Origin: Bacteroidota bacterium
GTDB lineage: Bacteria; Bacteroidota; Bacteroidia; UKL13-3
Assembly: GCA_947449515.1 (NCBI GenBank)
Contig: CANFSD010000019.1
Location: 1-15,305, forward strand
DNA length: 15,305 nt
Direction of reading: 5' to 3'
Shown in pieces: positions 1-7,929 of this stretch. The translations under genes were made by a program, and so were the position numbers. Under the pieces are notes generated by a model. That model was not told the origin of the DNA. It saw nothing but the letters and a program-made list of their open reading frames with translations, and did no database searches. Numbering within the stretch: position 1 is the first letter of the stretch; each line of letters opens with the position of its first letter.

Positions 1-428
1 AACATTTGTTTATGGGACAAAAAGTAATTGCTTATACCAACAACCATCCAGAGGTAAAATACAAATGCGAGGTAATTTTAATTGGTAAAGATATTGGTTC
101 GGACAGGAGCATAAATATACATTGCCATTTTGAGAAGTACGATAAATTATTGGTGCCCGGAACTTACATGAATGCCGAGATTATTGGTGCTGGAAGAAAA
201 GCTGTGGTAGTGCCAGATGAGGCAGTGATGCATGATGGCGTCGACAATTATATTTTTATAGAAAAGGCGCCAAATGAATTTGAGAAAATTAAAGTAGAGA
301 CAGGCATCATTGAGGGAAGCAACATAGAAATAATTTCTGCCAGTGGTAAAGATTTATTGAAAGAAAAAATTGTAAGTAAAGGCGCTTATACCTTGTGGAT
401 GAAACTCAATAATGTAGCAGAAGAATAA
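1..428 (+). CDS. Efflux RND periplasmic adaptor (HlyD/CzcB-like), 3' end only
   Basis: This is the C-terminal part of a membrane-fusion (periplasmic adaptor) protein; the frame is open from the left edge, so the 5' part lies outside the window. About 142 codons are visible. They fit the last beta-barrel and membrane-proximal domains of adaptors that link an RND pump to an outer-membrane channel. The cues are a 'GQKV' strand opening, a 'YKCEVILIGKDI' segment followed by an invariant-type Arg, the 'LVPGTYMNAEI' signature, 'VVVPDEAV', and a C-terminal 'IVSKGAYTLWM' followed by acidic residues. That ending resembles heavy-metal (CzcB/CusB) adaptors more than drug adaptors. The RND pump and outer-membrane genes are not in view and would be upstream. 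Its stop is one base from the stop of the convergent transporter gene. The family is fairly certain; the metal substrate is an inference. Confidence 0.8.
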   Translation, partial: HLFMGQKVIAYTNNHPEVKYKCEVILIGKDIGSDRSINIHCHFEKYDKLLVPGTYMNAEIIGAGRKAVVVPDEAVMHDGVDNYIFIEKAPNEFEKIKVETGIIEGSNIEIISASGKDLLKEKIVSKGAYTLWMKLNNVAEE

Positions 429-439
429 ATTATTCTGCT
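416..439. terminator. Small hairpin across two convergent stop codons
   Basis: A 7-bp stem (AGCAGAA at 416-422 with TTCTGCT at 433-439) encloses both stop codons of the two convergent genes (426-428 and 430-432). It could act as a weak bidirectional terminator where no spacer exists. The symmetry also arises because both proteins end in an Ala-Glu pair, so it may be coincidental. There is no T-run of note on either side. Confidence 0.25.
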
Positions 440-1332
440 TGTAATACGCTCACTTTTGGTTTGTAGGAGGCCAAATAAACGCCACCAAAAACAATGAGCA
501 TGCTTATTAATTTTTCTGCAGTTAAATAATCTTTTCCGGCTGCCATGGCTATAATGGTTGCCATAACAGGTTGTAAATAAATATACGAACCTACTAGGCT
601 AGAACTCCCGTGCTTTAAAGCGTAGGCGTTTAACACATAGGTTAAAAATGTAGCGCCTATGGTTATAAAGGCCACCGCGTACCAAATGTTTTGAGGCATG
701 TTTGCAAAATCTATTTCCAATGCTTGGTTCAGGCCAAAAGGCAATACAATAAAAAAACCGAAGAAGAAAGAATACATGGTAACGGTTAGCGGATGGTATT
801 TAACCATAAGCCGTTTTGCGTATACCAAATAAAAGGCATAGATAATGGCATTGAGCGTTACAAAAATATCTCCAAGGAGGTATTGGGAATTGAATTGAAA
901 TTTGGTGCCGCCCACTACCATTAATGCACCTGTTGCTGCAACCACAATACCTGCAATTTTATACCAACTTAATTTTTCTTTGAGAAGGATTGTGGCAAAT
1001 ACCACCACAAAAATGGGGGTATTGAGCATAAGCACCGCTCCATTGATAGGTGTGGTTATTGCCAGGCCGGCAAAGAACAAAAGCATATTGGCTGATACGC
1101 CAAAGATGGCAGAAATAAGCAAAGGCAATAAATCTTTTTTATCTGAAATAGCGCCTTTAACATAATGTCTGTGAAAGAAAAAAATACAAATACAGGCAAC
1201 GGCTATACGCAATAAAATAAAGCCAAAAGGTTTAATAAATACAGGCATTACCATTTTAGCAATGGTAAAAGTAGCTCCGTAAATGATGCTCACCACAAAA
1301 AGGGCGAGGTGAACTTTTAATTTAGTGTGCAT
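430..1332 (-). CDS. DMT-superfamily transporter (EamA family)
   Basis: A 300-residue inner-membrane protein with the two-repeat EamA architecture and about ten hydrophobic segments. The first EamA repeat covers roughly residues 5-140 and includes 'SIIYGATFTIAK' and 'AVLMLNTPIFVVVFATILLKEKLSW', the typical end-of-repeat helix with a 'KEK' turn. The second covers about 150-290 and includes 'YAFYLVYAKRLM' and 'GSYIYLQPVMATIIA'. Members export or import small metabolites such as amino acids or drugs; the substrate here cannot be read from sequence. Its ATG (complement of 1330-1332) lies inside the end of the MATE gene with an 11-base overlap, so the two are almost certainly co-transcribed and probably translationally coupled. 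It is the second gene of this leftward operon. Confidence 0.88.
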   Translation of the reverse strand: MHTKLKVHLALFVVSIIYGATFTIAKMVMPVFIKPFGFILLRIAVACICIFFFHRHYVKGAISDKKDLLPLLISAIFGVSANMLLFFAGLAITTPINGAVLMLNTPIFVVVFATILLKEKLSWYKIAGIVVAATGALMVVGGTKFQFNSQYLLGDIFVTLNAIIYAFYLVYAKRLMVKYHPLTVTMYSFFFGFFIVLPFGLNQALEIDFANMPQNIWYAVAFITIGATFLTYVLNAYALKHGSSSLVGSYIYLQPVMATIIAMAAGKDYLTAEKLISMLIVFGGVYLASYKPKVSVLQAE

Positions 1333-2701
1333 GCAGATTAAATTCTGTGAGGTCTAATTCTTCTACCTTAATGTTTTTGCTTTCTTTTAAGAAGCGAATG
1401 CTTAAGAAAACAGCCGAGAAAGTGAGTCCGAACAAGAGCGCCCACCAAACGCCATACAAGCTCCAATTGAGTTGGAAACATAAATAATAACCCAATGGAA
1501 TGCCAATTACCCAATACGAAATAATGGTGATGAGGGTGGGTATTTTTGTATCGCCAATGCCGCGCAATACGCCTAAGCTTACACATTGGATGCCATCGCT
1601 TAATTGAAAGAATGCGGCAATGTACAAGAGTTTTTGTGCCATGTCTATTACCACCATATCTTTGGTGTAAAACGACAAAATAAAAGGAGCAAAACAGGCC
1701 ATAATCATTGCACAGCAAGCCATAAAACCGGCGCCTAATAGCAGCGCAGCTCTTCCTGCAATCATTAAATCTTGTTGGTTTTTTCTGCCCACTGCATCGC
1801 CAACTAAAATGGAACCACCGGCAGAAATTCCTGTTGCCACCATATAGGTAATGGCTGCAATGCTAATGGCTACTTGGTGCGCAGCCATGGCAGATTCGCT
1901 GATCCAACCAATCATAATGGCAGCCAGCGCAAATGCACCTATTTCGAAAAAATATTGTAAGCCAGATGGGAATCCAATATTGAAAATTTGCAATAGAAAC
2001 CTGCCTTCTTTTTCTTTTGATTTTTCTTTCAAATAGGGTTTGTAAAACGAAGCCTTTTTTACATAAAAATAAATGGCCAAACCCATAAATGTTCTGCTAA
2101 TGGTGGTTGCCAAACCTGTGCCATACAAGCCCAAAGCAGGTGCGCCCCAATTGCCATAAATGAGAATCCAGTTTAAAAAGATATTGATGCCTAAGGCTAT
2201 TAAAGTTAAAACGGCAGACACTTTTGTAAAGCCCAATCCATCGCTGTATTGTTTTACGGCAGTGAAAACCAATAAGGGCAAGGTGCCCCAATTTAAGAGG
2301 TGCAAATAATTTTTGGTAAGCGCAATTAATTTTTCTGATTGTCCGAACCAATGCAAGTTTTGGGTAAGCACGTACACAATGCTGCAGATAAAAAGGCTGA
2401 GAATAAATGCCGCAACAATTCCTTGTTTAAAGAGGCTGCCACATTCTGCAGGTTTTTCTGCGCCCTTGCTTTGTGATACCAATGGCGAAACTGCGCTGAG
2501 GGTACCAATGCCTAATATGCAAACCACAAAGTAGATGGAATTGGCTAATGAAACGGCCGCTAAATTTATAGAATCTAACTCGCCAACCATAATTACATCT
2601 GCAGTACCCATGAGCACTATGCCCAATTGGCCAATTACAATAGGATAACTGAGTTGAATGATTTGCTTGAAAAAGCTTTTGTAGGTATTGAAAAATTGCA
2701 T
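1322..2701 (-). CDS. MATE-family multidrug/Na+ efflux transporter
   Basis: An inner-membrane exporter of the MATE (NorM/MdtK-like) family, 459 residues from the ATG at 2701, the usual family length with about twelve transmembrane helices. Recognisable parts are the N-terminal 'IIQLSYPIVIGQLGIVLMG' helix followed by 'TADVIMVGEL', the middle 'AAHQVAISIAAITYMVATG' segment and 'VSLGVLRGIGDTKIPT' in the C-terminal half. MATE proteins export cationic drugs or metabolites using Na+ or H+ gradients. The frame stays open to an ATG at 2797, but that adds 32 residues with little similarity to the family start, so I place the start at 2701. No convincing Shine-Dalgarno sequence precedes it. It heads an operon with the overlapping EamA transporter and diverges from the sensor kinase gene. 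Confidence 0.9.
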   Translation of the reverse strand: MQFFNTYKSFFKQIIQLSYPIVIGQLGIVLMGTADVIMVGELDSINLAAVSLANSIYFVVCILGIGTLSAVSPLVSQSKGAEKPAECGSLFKQGIVAAFILSLFICSIVYVLTQNLHWFGQSEKLIALTKNYLHLLNWGTLPLLVFTAVKQYSDGLGFTKVSAVLTLIALGINIFLNWILIYGNWGAPALGLYGTGLATTISRTFMGLAIYFYVKKASFYKPYLKEKSKEKEGRFLLQIFNIGFPSGLQYFFEIGAFALAAIMIGWISESAMAAHQVAISIAAITYMVATGISAGGSILVGDAVGRKNQQDLMIAGRAALLLGAGFMACCAMIMACFAPFILSFYTKDMVVIDMAQKLLYIAAFFQLSDGIQCVSLGVLRGIGDTKIPTLITIISYWVIGIPLGYYLCFQLNWSLYGVWWALLFGLTFSAVFLSIRFLKESKNIKVEELDLTEFNLHAH

Positions 2702-2829
2702 AAAAGGGCCTGCAAAATAGGTGAATTTGGCGTTTGAACCATATAATAAGCGCAGGAAATAAAAATTGACAATGCACAAACATTGCGTTACTGGCAAAAA
2801 ATCTTTGGCTAGGCTTTTGCAAAATACTT

Positions 2830-2858
2830 TTGAAAATTAGGCTTTCGAGGTATATTTG
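2830..2858 (+). promoter_or_regulatory. Bacteroidota-type promoter just upstream of the sensor kinase
   Basis: TATATTTG at 2851-2858 matches the Bacteroidota -7 consensus TAnnTTTG exactly. A TTG (2830-2832) lies 18 bases upstream and can serve as the -33 element. The box directly abuts the ATG at 2859, so the transcript would start at or just after the first candidate start codons. A GAGG at 2847-2850, eight bases before that ATG, is the competing Shine-Dalgarno reading; both cannot operate in the same transcript. Confidence 0.45.
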
Positions 2859-5723
2859 ATGACTATGAACGAATTGGAAGCTTTAAATGAGCAATTGACC
2901 AAACGCTATAACCAGTTGTTTTATGCGGTTTTACATACATCTGAACTGCTTATTAACGATATTGATATAGATGAAATGTTAAACGAGGTGATTGCCATTT
3001 TGGGCGAATCTGCTGAGATTGACAGGTGTTATATTCTTAAAAACAATTACAAAGAAGAAGAATTGCACTCCATGACCTATGCCTACGAGTGGGTAGGAAA
3101 AGGCATTCGCAGCTTAATGCAAGAAACGCCCCACAGAGAATTTTCTTGGGAGCATTTTGAACCTTTGAAAAAAGTATTGTTGCAAGGATTTAGTTTTTAC
3201 TCGCATACCAAAGACATTAAAGAAGAAGAGTTTTATAGGTTGCTTACCGATAGCGGAACCAAAAGCGTAATGCTTACGCCCATAGTTTATGGGAAAAAAA
3301 TATGGGGCATCTTAGGATTTGATATGTGCCAAGCAGAACATACTTGGATAGAAATGGAAACCAGTACCGTTATTTCTATTTCTTCCAATATTGGCGCCTT
3401 CTTGAAGCGAAACGATTTGGCAAAAGAATTGGAAAGTCAGTACCATACTTTGAACGTTCAAAAAGAATTTTACGAATCTATTTTTAGAAATATTCCTGCA
3501 GATATTGTTGCCTTAGATACCCAACAACGCTATATTTTCTTGAACCAAAATTCCGTTCAAAACGAAGAAATTAGAAATTGGTTGGTGGGTAAAGACGATT
3601 TTGAATATTGCGAACATTGGGGCAAAGACACCCATTTGGCTGAAGTGCGCAGAACACATTTTAGCAAAATGTTGGAAGACAAACAACCCTATGCTTATGA
3701 AGAAATTTTTCCGCTAGAAAATGGCAAATACAAAAAGCATTTGCGCAAAATGCAGCCGGTTTTTGATGAGCGCGGAGAAATTACCATTGCCATTGGGTAT
3801 GGTATGGATATTACCCGTATTAGTGAGCAAGATGAACTCATTACCAAACAAAGTGAGGCCATAGAAAATTCGCCAGATGGTATTGCTTTGCTAGATCCTA
3901 ATGGCCTGTATACCTACATGAACAAGGCACATGAGGAAATGTTTTCTTATGGAAAAGGAGAATTAATTGGTAAATCTTGGCATGTTTTGTACGATGAAAT
4001 AGAACTCAAACGCTTTCAAGAAAATATTATGCCACGCCTGGGCGATTTGCGTTTATGGAATGGGGAATGTATAGGGCTCAACAAAAAAGGTGAGGCCGTA
4101 TACCAAGATATTACCTTGCGTTTATTAGAAGATGATACGCTCATTTGTATTACCCGCGACGTTTCTGATTTGAAGAAAAACATGCACCTCTTGGAGCAAG
4201 CAAACCAAAAATTGGAATTGGCTATTAATACCTCCAATTTAGGAATGTGGGAATGGAATTTGCAAACCGATGAATTGGATAGCAATGATATTTTTAAACG
4301 CATTCTTGGTTTTGATCACGCTGATGGATTTAAAAATGTACACAACAATTGGTTGGAGAGCATTCATGAAGACGACCGTGCCGGGGTTGAAGCCGCTTTG
4401 GCAGGTCTGCACCGCCCGGAGGGAAGCAATGAAGTGCCCATATACAATACCGAGTACCGCATTAAAACACAACAAGGAAATTATATTTGGGTACTGGATT
4501 TTGGAAAAGTAATTGATTACAATGAACAAGGAAATCCTGTGTTTATGGTTGGTTTTATTTTGGATATTACCAGCAATAAAAAAATTGAAGAACAAATTCG
4601 TGCCAACGAAAAACGTTACAGAGATTTGGTTGAAAACCTGCGTGAGGTAATTTTTGAAACAGATGAGCAAGGGATGTTTAAGTTTATTAATCCGGCTTGG
4701 AGTAATATTACTGGATTTACACGCAGCGCTAGCTTGGGCAAATTTTTCTTATCGTATATATCGGATGATTTTGCCGCCGAAACCATTGAGAATTTCCAGG
4801 AGTTTTTGGCAGAAAGCAAACAACTCAATTTAAACCTTGAATATCCGCTGCACAATGTAGAAGGTGAATTAATTTGGTTTGATGTGGAGATAAACAAAAT
4901 CTTTAATTCAGACAATACGCTCTCTGGAATGGTGGGTTCTATTGAAGATATTACCACGCGTAAATCTGCCGAAGTAGAATTGAAACACTCATTGGAATCT
5001 GAGAAGCAATTGGGTGAATTGAAATCGAGGTTTGTGAATATGGCTTCACATGAATTTAGGACACCATTGGCCGGTATACGCAGCAGTGCAGAGCTTATTA
5101 GGATGTATGCACGCAAAAACGAAATACTCAAAAAAGTATTTGCAGAAACGGCCATTGATAAGAAAATTGAGAACATTATTTTTGATGTTGACCGTATTAC
5201 TTCTTTGATGACAGATGTGCTTACCATGGGTAAAATTGAAGTAGAAAAAGTAAGCATTAGCAAAGAAGAAATTGAAATTGTAGCCTTCACAGAAGATTAC
5301 CTCAACAATGAAGCAGTGCGCTATATACAAGGGCACGAAATTGTTTTTGACAAGCAAATTGCAGCTATAAAAATTTGGTTCGACCCGAAATTGTTGGTGC
5401 ATGTTTTGAATAATTTAATTAGCAATGCGGCCAAGTATTCTGAAGTAGGTTCGCTCATTATTGTGAAGCTAGAAAGGAAGGATGATTATTTGAGCATAAG
5501 TGTGAGCGATAAAGGAATTGGTATTCCAGAAAATGAATTGGCCATGAGCTTTGAATCTTTCTTTAGAAGTTCTAATGTAGAAAATATTCCAGGTACGGGC
5601 TTGGGCTTGTCTATTGCCAAATATTTTATGGATTTGCATGAAGGAAAAATTTCTATTAGCAGTGTAGTAGGTGAGGGCACCACCCTTACCTTAGAATTGC
5701 CTATTGATACCATGGCAGATTAA
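2859..5723 (+). CDS. Soluble GAF/multi-PAS sensor histidine kinase
   Basis: A 954-residue kinase with no transmembrane segment, so probably cytoplasmic. Approximate domain order: GAF-like sensor 28-185; four PAS/PAC modules at about 205-325, 332-445, 450-577 and 583-708 (each closing on a 'DIT'-type PAC end such as 'GYGMDIT', 'GFILDIT', 'GSIEDIT'); HisKA with 'NMASHEFRTPLAG' (phospho-accepting His about 731); HATPase with N-box Asn about 856, intact G1 'DKGIGI' (about 884-889) and G2 'GTGLGL' (about 912-917). All catalytic motifs are present, so it should be active. It lacks a receiver domain, so its partner regulator is encoded elsewhere, possibly in the cluster at 7930-10167. Candidate starts are ATGs at 2859 and 2865; GAGG spacing favours 2859 and promoter position favours 2865. 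The sensed signal is unknown. It diverges from the MATE operon. Confidence 0.92.
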   Translation: MTMNELEALNEQLTKRYNQLFYAVLHTSELLINDIDIDEMLNEVIAILGESAEIDRCYILKNNYKEEELHSMTYAYEWVGKGIRSLMQETPHREFSWEHFEPLKKVLLQGFSFYSHTKDIKEEEFYRLLTDSGTKSVMLTPIVYGKKIWGILGFDMCQAEHTWIEMETSTVISISSNIGAFLKRNDLAKELESQYHTLNVQKEFYESIFRNIPADIVALDTQQRYIFLNQNSVQNEEIRNWLVGKDDFEYCEHWGKDTHLAEVRRTHFSKMLEDKQPYAYEEIFPLENGKYKKHLRKMQPVFDERGEITIAIGYGMDITRISEQDELITKQSEAIENSPDGIALLDPNGLYTYMNKAHEEMFSYGKGELIGKSWHVLYDEIELKRFQENIMPRLGDLRLWNGECIGLNKKGEAVYQDITLRLLEDDTLICITRDVSDLKKNMHLLEQANQKLELAINTSNLGMWEWNLQTDELDSNDIFKRILGFDHADGFKNVHNNWLESIHEDDRAGVEAALAGLHRPEGSNEVPIYNTEYRIKTQQGNYIWVLDFGKVIDYNEQGNPVFMVGFILDITSNKKIEEQIRANEKRYRDLVENLREVIFETDEQGMFKFINPAWSNITGFTRSASLGKFFLSYISDDFAAETIENFQEFLAESKQLNLNLEYPLHNVEGELIWFDVEINKIFNSDNTLSGMVGSIEDITTRKSAEVELKHSLESEKQLGELKSRFVNMASHEFRTPLAGIRSSAELIRMYARKNEILKKVFAETAIDKKIENIIFDVDRITSLMTDVLTMGKIEVEKVSISKEEIEIVAFTEDYLNNEAVRYIQGHEIVFDKQIAAIKIWFDPKLLVHVLNNLISNAAKYSEVGSLIIVKLERKDDYLSISVSDKGIGIPENELAMSFESFFRSSNVENIPGTGLGLSIAKYFMDLHEGKISISSVVGEGTTLTLELPIDTMAD

Positions 5724-5765
5724 TTGGGTTTTCTGTTGCAGTAAAAAAGGCTTATTTTGGCCCCT

Positions 5766-5773
5766 TATTTTTG
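5766..5773 (+). promoter_or_regulatory. TAnnTTTG box before the yicC-gmk-nadD operon
   Basis: TATTTTTG at 5766-5773 fits the Bacteroidota -7 consensus exactly and ends three bases before the ATG at 5777. The nearest upstream TTG (5736-5738) is 27 bases away, longer than usual, so the -33 element is weak or absent. If used, transcription would begin at or very near the start codon, giving a leaderless mRNA. Confidence 0.35.
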
Positions 5774-5776
5774 AAT

Positions 5777-6646
5777 ATGTTAAGATCAATGACCGGCTTC
5801 GGCCAAGCAGAATTAGAAACTGAAAGGTTTACCATTAAGGTAGATTTAAAAAGCCTGAACAGTAAATTTCTGGAACTCAATGTGCGCATGCCCAGAAATT
5901 GGCAGCACAAAGAATTGGAGTTGCGCCGCGAATTGGGCAAATGGATAGAGCGCGGAACTGCACAAGTTAATATTCAATTGAGTTATAAAATGGTGGAAGA
6001 CCGCATTACCCCATTGAACAAAGACTTGGCTTTGTATTATTTAAAAGAAGTGAAGCAATTGAGTGAAGAAAGTGGTTGGACAGAAACATCCTTGCTCAAT
6101 AATATTTTTATGGTGCCTAATATTTTGCAAGCAAATGAAGAGGCACACAATGACGAAGATTGGAAACTGATTTTGCAAACCGTACGCAATGCCTTTGAAC
6201 AATTTGATGGTTTTAGGTTAATTGAAGGAAAAGTATTGGGAACAGAATTGAGTAAAATGTCGGCCAATATTTTGCAGAAAATGCAAAGCTTAGCGCCTTT
6301 TGAAGAGGAACGTTTGCAAACGGTTAAAGAGCGTATTCAGCGTGATTTAACAAGTTTGGGTCAGGAAAAAATAGACAACAATAGGTTCGAGCAAGAATTA
6401 ATTTATTACATAGAGAAATTAGATATAAGCGAAGAGAAAGTGCGTTTGAAACAACATTGCGATTTCTTTGAAGAAACCATTCAAGCAGCTTCTACAGGTA
6501 AAAAATTAAATTTCATTGCCCAAGAAATGGGGCGTGAAATAAATACCATTGGTTCTAAAAGTAACCACCATTTAATGCAAAGAGCTGTGGTAGAAATGAA
6601 GGACGAATTGGAGAAAATAAAAGAACAAATTAACAATGTACTATAG
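5777..6646 (+). CDS. yicC: YicC/YloC-family endoribonuclease
   Basis: A 289-residue member of the YicC/YloC family, cytoplasmic proteins shown in other bacteria to have endoribonuclease activity and to affect small-RNA turnover. The N-terminus 'MLRSMTGFGQAE' is the family hallmark. The C-terminal DUF1732 region (about 205-289) carries 'RLKQHCDFFEETI', 'GKKLNFIAQEMGREINTIGSK' and the helical tail. Length is normal for the family. The start is set by the conserved SMTGFG context; the TTG two codons upstream is part of the promoter-like box. It heads a rightward operon: only ten bases separate its stop from gmk. A yicC-gmk pairing is common across bacteria. The function at molecular level is from family knowledge, not from this sequence. 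Confidence 0.93.
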   Translation: MLRSMTGFGQAELETERFTIKVDLKSLNSKFLELNVRMPRNWQHKELELRRELGKWIERGTAQVNIQLSYKMVEDRITPLNKDLALYYLKEVKQLSEESGWTETSLLNNIFMVPNILQANEEAHNDEDWKLILQTVRNAFEQFDGFRLIEGKVLGTELSKMSANILQKMQSLAPFEEERLQTVKERIQRDLTSLGQEKIDNNRFEQELIYYIEKLDISEEKVRLKQHCDFFEETIQAASTGKKLNFIAQEMGREINTIGSKSNHHLMQRAVVEMKDELEKIKEQINNVL

Positions 6647-6656
6647 GTAGTGTTAG

Positions 6657-7226
6657 ATGAAAACAGGTAAAGTTGTTATTTTTTGTGCGCCTTCTGGATC
6701 TGGTAAAACCACCATTGTAAAACATTTGTTGCAACACAATGCACAGTTGCAATTTTCTGTATCTGCCTGCACCCGCGCGCAGCGAACTGGTGAAGTAAAT
6801 GCCAAAGATTATTATTTTTTGAGCCAAGAAGAATTTAAGGCCCGCATTGCAAACCAAGATTTTTTGGAATACGAAGAAGTTTATGGGGGCAATTTTTATG
6901 GCACTTTAAAAACTGAAATTGATAGAATTTGGGCCATGGGAAAAGTGGTGGTGTTTGATGTAGATGTGGTGGGTGGCTTAAACATTAAAAAATATTTTGG
7001 CCAAAATGCCCTGGCAGTTTTTGTAAAACCACCCAGCGTTGCCGTTTTAGAAGAACGCTTGCGTTTTAGGTCAACAGAAACCGAAGAAACCCTGCAAATG
7101 CGCGTTGGGAAGGCCGTAAAAGAATTGGCCTACGAAACACAATTTGAGCAAGTGCTGCTCAATGAAGATTTACCCACCGCTTTGGCAGCGGCAGAAAAAT
7201 TGGTTGAAAATTTTATTTCTAACTAA
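6657..7226 (+). CDS. gmk: Guanylate kinase
   Basis: Converts GMP plus ATP to GDP plus ADP, an essential cytoplasmic step of purine nucleotide synthesis and salvage. 189 residues, a typical length. The P-loop is at residues 11-18 (APSGSGKT; the family usually has Gly in place of the first Ala). The GMP-binding region 'SVSACTRAQRTGEV' corresponds to the usual S-x-TTR-x-PR-x-GE block, with Cys and Gln substitutions that retain both Arg residues. 'YGGNFYGTLKTEI', 'VVVFDVDVVGG' and the lid region 'EERLRFRSTETEETLQMRV' follow in the right order. It is the second gene of the yicC-gmk-nadD operon, three bases from nadD, so it should be co-expressed with its neighbours. Confidence 0.95.
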   Translation: MKTGKVVIFCAPSGSGKTTIVKHLLQHNAQLQFSVSACTRAQRTGEVNAKDYYFLSQEEFKARIANQDFLEYEEVYGGNFYGTLKTEIDRIWAMGKVVVFDVDVVGGLNIKKYFGQNALAVFVKPPSVAVLEERLRFRSTETEETLQMRVGKAVKELAYETQFEQVLLNEDLPTALAAAEKLVENFISN

Positions 7227-7229
7227 GCA

Positions 7230-7811
7230 ATGGCAAAACAGATTGGTTTGTTTTTTGGTTCCTTTAATCCTGTTCACTCAGGGCATTTGATTATTGCCAA
7301 TTTTATGGCCGATTATGCCCATTTGGAAGAAATATGGTTTGTGGTTTCGCCACAAAATCCGTTTAAGGCCAGTGATGAGTTGTTGGATGAAAACGAACGT
7401 TTGGCCTTGTTGGAAATAGCCATTAAAGACGATCCAAGGTTTAAAACCTGTAATATAGAATTTAATTTACCCCGTCCTTCCTATACAGAACATACTTTGG
7501 CGGAACTCAGGAAGCAATATCCCGAAAACCAATTTACCCTTATTATAGGTGGTGATAACCTAAAAGGTTTCCACCATTGGAAAAATTACTTGGCCATTTT
7601 AGAGCACCACCAGGTTTTTGTGTATGCCAGGGTAGGCATTATAGAAAAACCATTATTGGCCAACCACCCCAAAATTAAGTTGTTTGAGGTGCCTTTGCTC
7701 AATATTAGCAGCACCTATGTGCGTGAGTCTATACAGGCCGGAAAGTCTATTCGTTATTTGGTGCCCGATGGTGTGCGCCAAGCCATTGCCAGCAAGGGTT
7801 TCTATAAATAA
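7230..7811 (+). CDS. nadD: Nicotinate-nucleotide adenylyltransferase
   Basis: Adenylates nicotinate mononucleotide to deamido-NAD, the penultimate step of NAD synthesis in the cytoplasm. 193 residues, normal for the family. The nucleotidyltransferase signature GSFNPVHSGH is at residues 10-19, 'VVSPQNPFK' follows, 'FTLIIGGDNLKGFHHWKN' is the substrate-binding region, and the C-terminal 'ISSTYVRESIQAG' matches the conserved ISST-x-x-R motif. It sits three bases after the gmk stop, as the last gene of the operon. I see no strong terminator in the 118 bases that follow, so read-through into the receiver-kinase gene is possible. Confidence 0.95.
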   Translation: MAKQIGLFFGSFNPVHSGHLIIANFMADYAHLEEIWFVVSPQNPFKASDELLDENERLALLEIAIKDDPRFKTCNIEFNLPRPSYTEHTLAELRKQYPENQFTLIIGGDNLKGFHHWKNYLAILEHHQVFVYARVGIIEKPLLANHPKIKLFEVPLLNISSTYVRESIQAGKSIRYLVPDGVRQAIASKGFYK

Positions 7812-7889
7812 AGGCTGCAGATGCCCTTGTAGCATTTTGTTACAAAAATAATTTATAGGCAGGTTTTGTAATTTCCGTAATATTTTAAC

Positions 7890-7897
7890 GATATTTG
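7890..7897 (+). promoter_or_regulatory. Possible -7 box before the receiver-kinase gene
   Basis: GATATTTG has one mismatch to TAnnTTTG and lies 32 bases before the ATG at 7930. A TTG at 7866-7868 lies 21 bases upstream of it. Position is sensible for a promoter with a short leader, but the match is imperfect. Confidence 0.28.
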
Positions 7898-7929
7898 TGT
7901 TTATCACGCCCTTGCCCTTTTAAAACCTT

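Noticed and set aside
2702..2797. Extended MATE start at 2797 (32 extra residues)
   Set aside because: The extra residues are Cys/Phe/Tyr-rich and unlike the family N-terminus; the ATG at 2701 gives the usual start and length.
2097..2822. Overlapping frames inside the MATE gene
   Set aside because: They are shadows of the MATE reading frame and lack domains or start signals.
4239..5402. Long open frames on the minus strand inside the sensor kinase (for example 4616-5290, 224 codons)
   Set aside because: They lie opposite an intact, domain-rich gene, have biased Ser/Ile/Leu composition typical of antisense frames, and show no recognisable domain.
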